Positions 9,463-18,170 are shown, counted from the stretch's first letter. The stretch is DNA of 64,000 bases from Clostridiales bacterium (GCA_019415945.1 DXYF01000031.1:52911-116910); one strand, 5' to 3'. Program-made: numbers and translations. The notes: generated from the sequence alone by a model not told the origin.

Positions 9463-11361
9463 ATGGCATTTTTACCTATGAACGCCTCAGAGGTTAAAGA
9501 GCGTGGCTGGGACGGCGTTGATTTTGTATATGTTTGCGGCGACAGCTATGTTGACCACCCGTCATTCGGTTCAGCCATAATAACACGGCTTCTCGAAGAC
9601 TGCGGTTACAAAGTTGCTTTTCTCGCTCAGCCCGACTGGAAAAACGATGATGATTTTAAGCAGTTCGGCAAACCGAGGCTTGGATTTTTTGTTTCGGCAG
9701 GAAATATTGACAGTATGGTTGCCCACTATACCGTTGCAAAGCGTAAACGCAGTGACGATGCATACACGGCAGGCGGAAAAAACGGAAAGCGTCCCGACAG
9801 GGCGGTAACGGTATATTCCAACATAATCCGTCGGCTGTACCCCGATTCTCCTATAATAATCGGCGGGCTTGAAGCGTCGCTTCGCCGTTTTGCACACTAT
9901 GATTATTGGCTTGACGATGTTATGCCGTCCGTGCTTTTTGACAGCAAAGCAGATATTATATCGTACGGAATGGGCGAGCTTCAGACAATCGAGATTGCAA
10001 AACGCCTAAGCGAGGGCTATTCCGTGGAGTCACTTTATGATATAAGGGGAATTTGCTACAAGGTAAAAACCGAGGACTACACTCCGATGTCGGTGGTTGA
10101 ACTTCCAAGCTATGAGCGTGTCAAAGAGAACAAACGCGATTATGCGGCTGCGGCACGCAAGGAGCTTGAACAGGCTGACGCCGTAAGGGGCAAAACCCTT
10201 ATTCAGCGGCACGGCAGTTATATTTTGGTGCAAAATCCTCCCATGCCGCCCCTTGATACAAAACAGCTTGACTATATTTACTCGCTGCCCTATGAGCGTT
10301 GGTATCCGAGGTGCTATGAAAAGGCAGGCGGAGTTCCCGGTATTGAAGAGGTGCTGTTTTCAATAACCCACAACCGAGGCTGCTTCGGTGCGTGCAATTT
10401 CTGCTCGCTTGCGTTTCATCAGGGCAGGGCGGTAACGGTACGCAGTGAAGAAAGTATTATTAACGAGGCAAAAAGCTTTTTAAAAAATCCGAGATTTAAG
10501 GGATACATAAGCGATGTAGGAGGCCCTACCGCAAATTTCAGGCTTCCGTCGTGTGAAAAGCAAAAAAAGCTCGGTTTGTGCAAAAACAGACGGTGTCTTG
10601 CACCGACGCCCTGCCCGAATATGCAGGTGTCGCACACTGAATATCTTGATATACTGCGTAAGCTTCGAGGTATAGACGGCATAAAAAAGGTGTTTATCCG
10701 CAGCGGAATACGCTTTGACTATCTTATGGAGGACGAAAACGACGAGTTTATAACCGAGCTTGTTAAGTACCACATAAGCGGTCAGCTTCGTGTAGCTCCC
10801 GAGCATTGCTCTGCCGCCGTGCTTGATAAAATGGGAAAACCGCACATTGAAACCTACAAAAAATTCTGTAAAAAGTTTTATTCTCTGACCGACAAGGCTC
10901 ACAAAGAGCAGTATGTTGTGCCTTATCTGATGAGTTCTCATCCGGGTTCTACAATGAGAGACGCAGTCGAGCTTGCTCTTTTTTGCAAGCGTGAGGGGAT
11001 TCATCCAAAGCAGGTACAGGATTTTTATCCCACACCGGGTACGATTTCAACGGCGATGTTTTACACAGAGCTTGACCCTTATACGCTTGAGCCTGTGTAT
11101 GTTCCCAAGTCGGAGGGCGAAAAGGCTATGCAGAGGGCACTTTTGCAGTATTTTATCCCCGAGAACAAGCCGCTTGTTATAAAAGCTCTGATTAAAGCGG
11201 GCAGAAGAGATTTAATAGGCAGCGATAAGAAGTGTCTTGTCACCCCGCTTGCGGGACAAACCGCAGGAGGTTACAAAAAAGACGGCTCAAACAAAACGGG
11301 CAGAAAGAAAAACAATAAGGATAAGTATGCAAAATACAGACGCAAAAACAAAAAGAAGTAA
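9463..11361 (+). CDS. YgiQ family radical SAM protein (UPF0313)
   Basis: 632 residues. Order: an N-terminal B12-binding-like/Rossmann region ('SVAHYT' area, 1-280), then the radical SAM core with the 4Fe-4S ligands C307, C311 and C314 ('CFGACNFC'), then a conserved C-terminal region with 'PYLMSSHPGS' and a basic Lys/Arg-rich tail. Members are widespread but the reaction is not established. Start: AGGAGG at 9451-9456 is 6 bases before the ATG at 9463; an upstream in-frame TTG at 9430 lacks a ribosome site. Its last 35 bases overlap the next gene, suggesting coupled translation. Confidence 0.92.
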   Translation: MAFLPMNASEVKERGWDGVDFVYVCGDSYVDHPSFGSAIITRLLEDCGYKVAFLAQPDWKNDDDFKQFGKPRLGFFVSAGNIDSMVAHYTVAKRKRSDDAYTAGGKNGKRPDRAVTVYSNIIRRLYPDSPIIIGGLEASLRRFAHYDYWLDDVMPSVLFDSKADIISYGMGELQTIEIAKRLSEGYSVESLYDIRGICYKVKTEDYTPMSVVELPSYERVKENKRDYAAAARKELEQADAVRGKTLIQRHGSYILVQNPPMPPLDTKQLDYIYSLPYERWYPRCYEKAGGVPGIEEVLFSITHNRGCFGACNFCSLAFHQGRAVTVRSEESIINEAKSFLKNPRFKGYISDVGGPTANFRLPSCEKQKKLGLCKNRRCLAPTPCPNMQVSHTEYLDILRKLRGIDGIKKVFIRSGIRFDYLMEDENDEFITELVKYHISGQLRVAPEHCSAAVLDKMGKPHIETYKKFCKKFYSLTDKAHKEQYVVPYLMSSHPGSTMRDAVELALFCKREGIHPKQVQDFYPTPGTISTAMFYTELDPYTLEPVYVPKSEGEKAMQRALLQYFIPENKPLVIKALIKAGRRDLIGSDKKCLVTPLAGQTAGGYKKDGSNKTGRKKNNKDKYAKYRRKNKKK

Positions 11362-12256
11362 AAAATCCGTTGTTAAAGCGGTTTTGTGCATAACGGCGGC
11401 AGTCTGCATTTTGCTCATAAGCTTTGGCGGCAGGTTCGGTATTCCGGGCTGGAACGATATTTTTACGGCTTGCGGAGTCTATGCCGATATGAGCGACGGG
11501 CTCTCGGCAGGATTTGTAAATGTCGGGACTGCCGATGCGTGCTGTATAAAGTACGCTGACAAACAGATTCTTATTGACAGCGGTACTCAAAGGCTCAGTC
11601 AAAAGCTGACAAGCTTTCTGGAGCGTTATGATTTTAAACGCTTTGACGCAATTATTATTTCGCATTTGGACAACGACCACTACGGAGGAGCGGCAGATAT
11701 AATAAAGCAGTACGGAGTTGACAAAATATATCTTCCCAAGACTTCTGCTGATTTGAAACCCGACAGCGAGGAGTACTCTCGGTTTATCAGCTGTGTACAG
11801 GAAAACGGTGTTGAGCTGATATACACGGGTGTAGGCGACGGATTTGAGCTTTCGGGTGTGTCCGTAGATTTTATCTCTCCCGCAAAGGAGTACACAAGCC
11901 GCAACGACAATTCGCTTATTGTGCGTCTTACATACGGAAACAATAAATTTTTATTTACGGGTGATGTTTCAAGCAAGGTTGAAAAAGACTTGCTTTCGTC
12001 AAATGCCGTTTTAAAAGCCGATGTACTAAAGGTTGCACATCACGGGAGTAAAACCTCATCATGCGAGGAGTTCCTTGAAGCGGTAAGCCCCGAAATATCC
12101 GTTGTAAGCGTAGGTGCATCGGATTTGTCAAACCCCGACTATGACACCATGGCAAGAATAAACAGCTATTCGTCAAGTGTTTATACCACCGCCGACGACT
12201 ACAGCATAGTAGTCAATTCCGACGGCGAAAACCTTACGGTTTATACCGATGCGTAG
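11327..12256 (+). CDS. ComEC-like metallo-beta-lactamase-fold hydrolase, membrane-anchored
   Basis: 309 residues. A basic N-terminus is followed by one hydrophobic segment (about 17-37), so the protein is anchored or secreted. The hydrolase motif HxDxDH is at about 113-118 ('SHLDNDHYGG'), with later metal residues in 'LFTGDVS' and 'VAHHGSK'. It corresponds to the C-terminal domain of the DNA-uptake protein ComEC standing alone; such proteins may be nucleases or phosphodiesterases at the cell surface. The start is the ATG at 11327, 6 bases after AAGG, inside the end of the YgiQ-type gene; a longer in-frame reading from 11237 has no support. Confidence 0.85.
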   Translation: MQNTDAKTKRSKKSVVKAVLCITAAVCILLISFGGRFGIPGWNDIFTACGVYADMSDGLSAGFVNVGTADACCIKYADKQILIDSGTQRLSQKLTSFLERYDFKRFDAIIISHLDNDHYGGAADIIKQYGVDKIYLPKTSADLKPDSEEYSRFISCVQENGVELIYTGVGDGFELSGVSVDFISPAKEYTSRNDNSLIVRLTYGNNKFLFTGDVSSKVEKDLLSSNAVLKADVLKVAHHGSKTSSCEEFLEAVSPEISVVSVGASDLSNPDYDTMARINSYSSSVYTTADDYSIVVNSDGENLTVYTDA

Positions 12257-12265
12257 TTATATAGC

Positions 12266-12294
12266 TTGACTTAATTTTAAATTAATAATATACT
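12266..12294 (+). promoter_or_regulatory. Promoter of tyrS
   Basis: TTGACT at 12266-12271, 17-base spacer, TATACT at 12289-12294. The remaining leader is under 70 bases, too short for a T-box. Confidence 0.6.
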
Positions 12295-12362
12295 ATTTAC
12301 ACTGTTAAAAATTATACGATATTATTTTACATAACTAATGAATATGAAAGGATTTGTTGAAA

Positions 12363-13589
12363 ATGGGAGTATATGAAGAGCTCGTTGCAAGGGGACTTAT
12401 TGCACAGGTAACCGACGAGAAGGAAATCAGGGAGCTTGTAAACAGCGGAAAGGCTGTGTTCTACATCGGATTTGACCCAACGGCAGACAGCCTTCATGTA
12501 GGTCATTTTATGGCACTCTGTCTTATGAAAAGACTACAGATGGCAGGCAACAAGCCTATCGCACTTATAGGCGGCGGTACTGCTATGATAGGCGACCCGT
12601 CGGGCAGAACCGATATGCGTCAGATGATGACAAAGGAAACTATACAGCACAATGTTGACTGCTTCAAAAAACAGATGAGCCGCTTTATTGATTTTTCAGA
12701 CGATAAGGCACTTCTTGTAAATAATGCCGACTGGCTGCTTGACCTCAATTATGTTGATGTACTGCGTGAGGTCGGAGCACACTTCAGCGTAAACAGAATG
12801 CTTACAGCGGAATGTTACAAGCAGAGAATGGAAAAGGGACTTAGCTTTCTTGAGTTCAACTATATGATAATGCAGTCCTACGACTTTTACGCTTTATATC
12901 AGAAGTACGGCTGTAATATGCAGTTCGGCGGCGACGACCAGTGGAGCAATATGCTCGGCGGCACGGAGCTTATCAGACGCAAGCTCGGCAAGGACGCTTA
13001 TGCAATGACAATTAATCTTCTCTTAAATTCAGAGGGCAAGAAGATGGGAAAAACTCAGTCGGGTGCGGTATGGCTTTCTGCCGAAAAGACAAGCCCCTAC
13101 GATTTTTACCAGTACTGGCGAAATGTTGACGACAGTGATGTTGTAAAGTGTCTTAAAATGCTCACATTTCTTCCGCTTGAGCAGATAGAGGAGCTTGCAA
13201 AGCTTGAGGGCAGTGAAATTAACAAGGCAAAGGAAATACTTGCTTATGAGCTTACTGCACTTATTCACGGCAGTGAAGAAGCCGAAAAGGCACAGCAGGC
13301 GGCAAGAGCGTTGTTCGGCTCAAAGACCGATACGGACAATATGCCGTCAACACAGCTTTCAAAATCCGACTTTACGGACGGCAATATATCCGTGCTTGAC
13401 CTGCTCAGAAAATGCTCTCTCATAGCTTCAAACGGAGAGGGCAGGCGTCTTATTCAGCAGGGAGGAGTGTCTGTATCTGACGAAAAGATAACCGATGTTT
13501 ACGCTTCAATCCCCGTATCAGCCTTTGAAAAAGGTTATGTGATTATCAAAAAGGGCAAAAAGGTTTTCCATAAAGCGGTGCTCGCTTAA
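12363..13589 (+). CDS. tyrS: Tyrosyl-tRNA synthetase
   Basis: 408 residues, the standard length. It charges tRNA-Tyr. The class I HIGH-type motif is 'SLHVGHF' near residue 42, tyrosine recognition residues occur in 'YMIMQSYDF' and 'GGDDQWSN', and the KMSKS equivalent is 'KKMGKT' near 225. A C-terminal S4 RNA-binding domain covers the last 65 residues ('RRLIQQGGVSV'). The ATG at 12363 is 10 bases after AAAGGA; a TTG three codons earlier sits on top of that site. No T-box leader precedes it, unlike many Firmicutes tyrS genes. Confidence 0.96.
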   Translation: MGVYEELVARGLIAQVTDEKEIRELVNSGKAVFYIGFDPTADSLHVGHFMALCLMKRLQMAGNKPIALIGGGTAMIGDPSGRTDMRQMMTKETIQHNVDCFKKQMSRFIDFSDDKALLVNNADWLLDLNYVDVLREVGAHFSVNRMLTAECYKQRMEKGLSFLEFNYMIMQSYDFYALYQKYGCNMQFGGDDQWSNMLGGTELIRRKLGKDAYAMTINLLLNSEGKKMGKTQSGAVWLSAEKTSPYDFYQYWRNVDDSDVVKCLKMLTFLPLEQIEELAKLEGSEINKAKEILAYELTALIHGSEEAEKAQQAARALFGSKTDTDNMPSTQLSKSDFTDGNISVLDLLRKCSLIASNGEGRRLIQQGGVSVSDEKITDVYASIPVSAFEKGYVIIKKGKKVFHKAVLA

Positions 13590-13615
13590 AGAAATATGCC
13601 CCGAGAGGTAACAAA

Positions 13616-13681
13616 ATGAAAAAGTTTTTTGACGAGTTTAAGCAGTTTATAATGATGGTGCAGAGTGCCTTGCCGAGTTAG
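13616..13681 (+). pseudogene. mscL: Remnant of the mscL 5' end (large-conductance mechanosensitive channel)
   Basis: A reading of 21 codons, with GAGAGG before the ATG, begins MKKFFDEFKQFIM. This closely resembles the invariant amphipathic N-terminus of MscL (MKKFxxEFKxFI). From about codon 13 the resemblance ends and a stop follows at 13679-13681. The rest of the channel (two membrane helices) is absent. It appears to be a 5' stump left by a deletion whose right joint is the remnant that follows. The identification rests on about 12 residues. Confidence 0.5.
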
Positions 13682-13764
13682 AGGTTCTTCGTTCAAGGAG
13701 AGCTAAAGTATCCGAGGAAGCAATGAAATTCTATGAGAAATATATGGGGAGGAAATATAAATGA
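13642..13764 (+). pseudogene. 3' remnant of an unknown gene fused to the mscL stump
   Basis: In a different frame from the mscL stump, an open stretch without a start codon runs from 13642 to a TGA at 13762. It ends '...EEAMKFYEKYMGRKYK'. It overlaps the following small gene as ATGA, a typical operon junction, so it looks like the true C-terminus of a gene whose 5' part was lost. Residues before about 13654 may belong to the other side of the joint. No family recognised. Confidence 0.45.
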
Positions 13765-13937
13765 TTTGTGTTGTTGATTGTGGAAATTGCAAACACCAAA
13801 GGAAACTTTTAGATGGTTGGCGTCCGTGTTGCGATGCTTTCCCTGACGGAATACCAATGGATTTTGATTTTGGTAAAGTAAAGGAAATAAAAGAATGTAA
13901 TAACGGTATAGGCTTTGAGCCAAAAAATAAAGATTAA
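13761..13937 (+). CDS. Small Cys-rich hypothetical protein (58 aa)
   Basis: ATG at 13761 is preceded by GGGGAGG. The product has cysteines at 3, 7, 10, 23, 24 and 46. The pattern CxxxCxxC, a later CC, then 'AFPDGIP', and a C-terminal 'GIGFEP' recalls a family of small bacterial proteins of unknown function with C..C...C.AFP.GIP...G..FEP. It may bind zinc or Fe-S. The upstream reading overlaps its start by four bases, so it was probably the downstream partner in a two-gene unit of foreign or accessory origin. Function unknown. Confidence 0.6.
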   Translation: MICVVDCGNCKHQRKLLDGWRPCCDAFPDGIPMDFDFGKVKEIKECNNGIGFEPKNKD

Positions 13938-14017
13938 ACCGCCCCCGTAAAAATAAACCCGCACGGCTTTTGCTATGTTCAATTTGTTTGATTGAATTGT
14001 AATTCAAAAGTTAAGAA

Positions 14018-14197
14018 TTACTCGTTTTCATTTTCAATTTTGCCGTTTTTCTCCTCAAACTCTCTTATACAGCGGCGGATTAAATACAAAATCTGTCCGT
14101 TTGCCGAACGGCCCTCATATTTTGCGATGTAGTGCAGTTTTCTGTGCAGCTCAGGTTCAACCTCTATTCCCAAATGCTTGTTTTGTTTATTTCTCAT
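14018..14197 (-). CDS. Ribbon-helix-helix (Arc-type) DNA-binding protein (59 aa)
   Basis: The minus-strand reading MRNKQNKHLGIEVEPELHRK continues with 'LHYIAKYEGRSANGQILYLIRRCIREFEE'. This is the beta strand, helix A ('ELHRKLHYIAKYEG'), and helix B ('SANGQILYLIRRCI') of Arc/MetJ-type repressors, where the strand pair enters the major groove. GGTGAT precedes the ATG. A perfect 9-bp inverted repeat lies 62 bases upstream, a plausible autoregulatory operator. No toxin gene is adjacent, so it is an orphan regulator or antitoxin relic in the scarred region after tyrS. Confidence 0.75.
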   Translation of the reverse strand: MRNKQNKHLGIEVEPELHRKLHYIAKYEGRSANGQILYLIRRCIREFEEKNGKIENENE

Positions 14198-14258
14198 ATA
14201 ATCACCGTAAAATCTTATTTTAAGAATATTTTAAGAATGTTTTGTGTGGTAATGTTTG

Positions 14259-14283
14259 CGGTATACTCAAAATAAGTATACCG
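14259..14283. promoter_or_regulatory. Inverted repeat, candidate operator of the ribbon-helix-helix gene
   Basis: CGGTATACT (14259-14267) and AGTATACCG (14275-14283) are perfect 9-base arms with a 7-base spacer, upstream of the minus-strand gene starting at 14197. Two tandem copies of TTTTAAGAAT lie between it and the gene (about 14218-14238). Confidence 0.45.
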
Positions 14284-14436
14284 AATATATTATTAAAGTC
14301 AAGTCTTAGACATTTATATATTGAGGCTGTATAAAAGTCTGCAAAATCAAGGAAGTTAAATTACCGCTCTGTCTTGCTTAAATTTTCGTTTTATACTTAC
14401 TGCTTGCATAGAACTTAATACTTTACCATAAAAAAT
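14284..14436. other. Gene-free stretch with a weak inverted repeat
   Basis: Together with the operator above this completes a 350-base interval without a gene. GTATAAAA near 14329 and TTTTATAC near 14390 form 8-base inverted arms around a 50-base centre, which could be a decayed miniature element or chance. No open reading frame with a ribosome site was found. Confidence 0.3.
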
Positions 14437-14474
14437 ACCCGCCGTGTGCTTTGATTAAAAGCGTCACAGCGGGT
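14437..14474 (-). terminator. Bidirectional terminator, mainly for the M23 peptidase gene
   Basis: ACCCGC (14437-14442) pairs with GCGGGT (14469-14474), with an inner GCTTT/AAAAGC stem. On the minus strand it is followed by ATTTTTTATGG; on the plus strand by TTCTTTT. Confidence 0.7.
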
Positions 14475-14549
14475 TTCTTTTATATTGTGTTCTGTTTTTC
14501 GTCTGAAAAATTCAGAAAAATATGTTTTGGATTTTTAATTTTATGTTAA

Positions 14550-16124
14550 TTAAGATACAAACTGAAGCGGATTAAGCTTATTTGAGTTGTAAATCACTTC
14601 AAAATGCAGGTGAGGTCCTGTTGAGTTGCCTGTAGAGCCTACATATGCTATCGTATCGCCCTTTGAAACATATTGACCGTATGATACTGCAAGTGAACTG
14701 CAATGAGCGTACAGCGTCTGATAGCCGTTGCCGTGGTCAATTATTACATAATTGCCGTAGCCGTCGCCTTTGTCACCTGCAAATACAACTGTGCCGCCGT
14801 CGGAAGCTGTAATTGCCTGACCGTAAACGCCGCCTGCCGAAATATCAATACCCCAGTGCATTCTGCCCCAACGCCACTCATAATAGCTTGTGATATTGTG
14901 AGTGTAGGGGACAGGCCACGAAAATGTACCTGTTGAAGAAGATGAAGAGCCGGAGCTTTGACTTGAGGAATTATCCTCAACTACGCCGTCCTTAGATCCT
15001 CTTACCACAACCTCGTCAACTGCTTCGGTTAAAACCTTTGTTTCAACTTCTACTGCGTCGGTCTGCATTCCGTCCGTAAAAGTGGTGCGGATAGTTACCT
15101 GTTCCTCGCCCTTTTTGCCTTTGGTTGTAACTTTTTTGTATGACGATGCCTTTGAATCATCATATTCGGTTATTGTTTCGTAATCAATTTCTCTTGTATA
15201 AACAATATCGGTTGATAATGAAATTGAGAACCTACCATCAGCGGCCTGCATAATATCGGAAACGCTCATAATGTCATCTTCCGAAAAGTTTCCGCCCTTG
15301 ACAACTACATCGTTTGCAAATTCAGTAGTAGTTTCGTCGTCGTAACCCTCTTTGTAATCAGCAAGTATTTGATTTAAAGCGTCGTTGAGCCCCTGAATAT
15401 CGTTTGTCGCACCGATAAGCTCTCCGTCAATATAAAGCCCCGATATACCGGTTGCCAATTCATCAGCGGCAACTGCCTTTGTAATCGAAAGGTACGCTTC
15501 GTTGCTAAGCTGCATACTTGCTTCGTCAGCTGTAGCGGCGAGAAATGCATCTGAGCTTGTTTCTGTTTCTGCGTTGTTTGACATGGGGGTTGTCTGAGAA
15601 GCAAAAACAGGGTTTGCCGATGTAATAACCTTGACTGCGTTATCGCTTGTGTCAAGAGCACTTGCAACAGTTACACACGAAAGCATAACCGTAACGGCAC
15701 AAGCCACAACTGCAAGCACTGCTCTTTTCTTGAGAATTGAGTGTGTTCGGCAGTTTTGCACAGCAGTCATGCGTGCATATTTCTTATTTGCAGGTACTCC
15801 GAAAACAGATTTGCTTGCCTCGATAAGCGAGCCTGAAAATTCATTTTGCGAGCCGTTTCTGTTATCAATATAGCATTTGTCAAGAACCGACCGTGTTTTT
15901 CTGACGCTTGTCGATTTAGCTGTGTGTTTAACCGACTGTCTGTTTACTAAGTCTGCGGATTTCTTTTTTAATGACTTTGCAAAATACGCAGAAGCTCTTT
16001 TTGCAAAGCGGACAGCCTTGTAAGAAAAGCTTACCTGCGATACGCATTTACCCGCAGTCTTTTTTGTTGTTGAAAGACTTTCTATTTCATTGAAACCTTC
16101 CAAACCAATGAACTTTGTCTTCAA
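14550..16124 (-). CDS. Membrane-anchored M23 peptidase with G5 domain
   Basis: 524 residues. A long basic cytoplasmic N-terminus (1-130) precedes one membrane helix (about 132-155, 'AVLAVVACAVTVMLSCVTVASAL'). The extracytoplasmic part has a G5 domain (about 325-390), a Ser-rich linker, and a C-terminal LytM/M23 domain with zinc residues in 'MHWGIDIS' and 'GPHLHFE' (about 505-507). Such enzymes cut peptide cross-links of peptidoglycan; SpoIIQ-like or DipM-like roles are possible. Start: AGGAG is followed 8 bases later by a TTG at 16124; the GTG at 16142 lies upstream of that ribosome site and is rejected. The lengthy N-terminus is unusual. Confidence 0.9.
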   Translation of the reverse strand: MKTKFIGLEGFNEIESLSTTKKTAGKCVSQVSFSYKAVRFAKRASAYFAKSLKKKSADLVNRQSVKHTAKSTSVRKTRSVLDKCYIDNRNGSQNEFSGSLIEASKSVFGVPANKKYARMTAVQNCRTHSILKKRAVLAVVACAVTVMLSCVTVASALDTSDNAVKVITSANPVFASQTTPMSNNAETETSSDAFLAATADEASMQLSNEAYLSITKAVAADELATGISGLYIDGELIGATNDIQGLNDALNQILADYKEGYDDETTTEFANDVVVKGGNFSEDDIMSVSDIMQAADGRFSISLSTDIVYTREIDYETITEYDDSKASSYKKVTTKGKKGEEQVTIRTTFTDGMQTDAVEVETKVLTEAVDEVVVRGSKDGVVEDNSSSQSSGSSSSSTGTFSWPVPYTHNITSYYEWRWGRMHWGIDISAGGVYGQAITASDGGTVVFAGDKGDGYGNYVIIDHGNGYQTLYAHCSSLAVSYGQYVSKGDTIAYVGSTGNSTGPHLHFEVIYNSNKLNPLQFVS

Positions 16125-16295
16125 AATTAATTCTCCTATCACATTAATCGTTACATTTTTGTAACAAACTCAACAGTTTAATTATACCAAATTGTAACGA
16201 ATTTGCAATAAGAGAATTAAAAATTGTAATTATTAACAGAATAGTTGTCGGATTAAGGCGATAACTTTCATAATATTGCACAATATTTCTTAAAA

Positions 16296-16760
16296 TTAAT
16301 TATACTGTAAGTTATCGATTTTATAATCAATCAACAAAGAGTAATATTTCTTTAACTCGGAAATTGCACCGTTTTTGTCGTGTTCTTTGTAATTTCCGCA
16401 TTCAACAGCTGTTGTTCCCGGGATTTCTCCCGTATGTTCACAACATTTTTTAACCGTTTCTCTGATAAGGTCAAGCGATTGCTGTAAGCTCAAATTTCTC
16501 ACCAGAAAGTAAAATCCTGTTCTGCATCCCATAGGTCCGAAATATATTACATTATCTGCAAATTCGCTGTTTCTTGCATATGTTGCAAACAGATGCTCTA
16601 TCGTGTGCATGACGGGGTTCGGCAGAAAGGGGGGAGTATTCGGCTTTACAAAACGCATATCAAAGGTTGTAATATCTCCGTCTATGCGTGAAACATATAC
16701 TCCGGGATTAAGTGTGTCGTGGTTTACGGTAAAGCTTGCAATTTTCTTCATTTCAGTCAT
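16296..16760 (-). CDS. luxS: S-ribosylhomocysteine lyase (AI-2 synthase)
   Basis: 154 residues, full length. It converts S-ribosylhomocysteine to homocysteine and the AI-2 precursor DPD, recycling the methyl-donor by-product. Metal ligands H52 and H56 lie in 'HTIEHLFA', with catalytic E55 between them, the catalytic cysteine is about C79 in 'GPMGCRTGF', and the third ligand is C121 in 'ECGNYKEHD'. It is preceded on the same strand by a GH25 gene only 16 bases away. With metY, cysK, cysE and cysS in this window it closes the homocysteine-cysteine circuit. Confidence 0.97.
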   Translation of the reverse strand: MTEMKKIASFTVNHDTLNPGVYVSRIDGDITTFDMRFVKPNTPPFLPNPVMHTIEHLFATYARNSEFADNVIYFGPMGCRTGFYFLVRNLSLQQSLDLIRETVKKCCEHTGEIPGTTAVECGNYKEHDKNGAISELKKYYSLLIDYKIDNLQYN

Positions 16761-16776
16761 TCCTTTATTATTAAAA

Positions 16777-17673
16777 TCAGTCGTAATCCGCTACATTAGT
16801 AAAGCAAATATTAAGGTCAACTTCTCCGTCAATTCCGTCAATGCTGCCTGCTTCTGTATATTGCCACATTGAAAATTCATAATAAAAAGTAGGTACATCG
16901 GCGTATTCGCAGTACCATATATCAATATCCGACAATCGTGACAAATCATATTTGAAATAAAGCTCACGGCTCGGAGAATATATAATCGGCGTATATCCGT
17001 ACTCTTTTATCTTATCGCAAAACGCTCTTGCACATTCGGTCGTTTGACTTGCACTGACGCTGTCTGTGCGTGCGTCATCGTTCTTTATAATTTCCCAGTC
17101 ATAGGCAACGGGGTAGTCAAGCTTTATATCTCCCAGGACGGATTTTACAAATTCTGCCTCTTCAATGGCTTCCTCTGTTGTAATAGCCTGTGAGAAGAAA
17201 TAAGCTCCTACCTTTATTCCCTCGGCTTTTGCACCGTTTATGTATTCAATCGCCCTTGAGTCGGCATATATATTTCCTTCATCGCCGTAGCCTCTGCCTC
17301 CGACGCGTATCATTGCAAAATCAATTCCGCTTTCCTTTACCTTTTTCCAGTCAATATTTCCGCTGTACTCCGAAATATCAATCCCCTCGGTTGAAGCAGG
17401 CTTGCCGTTTTCGCTGTAATATTTTAAATGCTCGTCAGCTGTAAACCCGCTGTTATCAAGCTCGTTTACTCTGACCCCCTCAAGCTCCGTTATCCATATT
17501 TCGCCGAGAGTGCTGTCATTTATATGAATTTTTTCTCCTGTAGTTTTAACAGTTGTATCAGTCGGCTGAGGTGAGGTCGTTTGAGCTGTACTGTTTTCAT
17601 TGTCGCCGCAGCCGTACAGAGCTGCCGATAATACTAATGTGCAGACAACAAGCAGACACTTCAATCTTTTCAT
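16777..17673 (-). CDS. Lipoprotein GH25 lysozyme (N-acetylmuramidase)
   Basis: 298 residues from the ATG at 17673, which is 9 bases after GGAG; an upstream in-frame start at 17760 would bury the signal peptide and lacks a ribosome site. The signal sequence ends in lipobox 'SAALYGC', so the product is a lipoprotein. A Thr-rich spacer precedes a GH25 domain from about 90: 'GIDISEYSGNIDWKKVK', 'FAMIRVGGRGY', and the acidic pair in 'YPVAYDWEI'. It cleaves the glycan between MurNAc and GlcNAc, acting in wall remodelling. It may be co-transcribed with luxS. Confidence 0.9.
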   Translation of the reverse strand: MKRLKCLLVVCTLVLSAALYGCGDNENSTAQTTSPQPTDTTVKTTGEKIHINDSTLGEIWITELEGVRVNELDNSGFTADEHLKYYSENGKPASTEGIDISEYSGNIDWKKVKESGIDFAMIRVGGRGYGDEGNIYADSRAIEYINGAKAEGIKVGAYFFSQAITTEEAIEEAEFVKSVLGDIKLDYPVAYDWEIIKNDDARTDSVSASQTTECARAFCDKIKEYGYTPIIYSPSRELYFKYDLSRLSDIDIWYCEYADVPTFYYEFSMWQYTEAGSIDGIDGEVDLNICFTNVADYD

Positions 17674-17778
17674 AATTATTTTCTCCGTTTCTTTGTTTAT
17701 AGACAAAATAAGTGCTGATATTACTAAAAGCATATCATATTTTAATATTTCTGTAAACAAATAAAGTCGAATTTTGTA

Positions 17779-17807
17779 TTGAAAATTATGTGAATATTAA
17801 GTATAAT
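17779..17807 (+). promoter_or_regulatory. Promoter for the 17871-20029 gene pair
   Basis: TTGAAA at 17779-17784, 17-base spacer, perfect TATAAT at 17802-17807. Confidence 0.7.
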
Positions 17808-17870
17808 ATACTCAAAGAAATAAAAGGATAATTTTGCTTATTACGCCTTGAACGAAGGGTCGGTGAAACG

Positions 17871-18170
17871 GTGAGAAGTGTCGGCGTCAGCGGTTATCGC
17901 AGAAAAACTAAAGAACAGCTACTAAAGGAAATTGACGCCTGCAAATCACTCAGCCAGCTTTTTGCACTGATTCAGCAAGAGGGTATCGTAATGAGAATGT
18001 ACGGTCAGTCAGGTGCGTCAAATATTACACCAAAAACTCTTTCTCCAAAAGAGATTATAGACAACAGGGAAGATACTCCGTTTGAGAGACTGCGTGCCAG
18101 GGTGAGAGAGGCTGTGGAGCAGTATGACGAGAGGGTTTCTACAAACGCCTGTCCCCGAAAATACAAATAA
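17871..18170 (+). CDS. Hypothetical protein (99 aa)
   Basis: Starts with GTG; a GAAGGG sequence lies somewhat far upstream (about 13 bases). The product is charged and mostly helical ('RRKTKEQLLKEIDACKSLSQLFALIQQEG', 'FERLRARVREAVEQYDER'), without signal peptide or membrane segment. No family recognised. It sits 32 bases before the dockerin L,D-transpeptidase behind one strong promoter, so they likely share a transcript. Confidence 0.6.
   Translation: MRSVGVSGYRRKTKEQLLKEIDACKSLSQLFALIQQEGIVMRMYGQSGASNITPKTLSPKEIIDNREDTPFERLRARVREAVEQYDERVSTNACPRKYK

Noticed and set aside
10480..11004. 174-codon minus-strand frame
   Set aside because: Antisense shadow of the YgiQ-type radical SAM gene, which has intact motifs.
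12257..12362. T-box before tyrS
   Set aside because: The leader is only about 65 bases after the predicted start site and lacks the T-box sequence.
14329..14397. Miniature transposable element
   Set aside because: Only 8-base inverted arms (GTATAAAA/TTTTATAC) with no target duplication or second copy; could be chance in AT-rich DNA.
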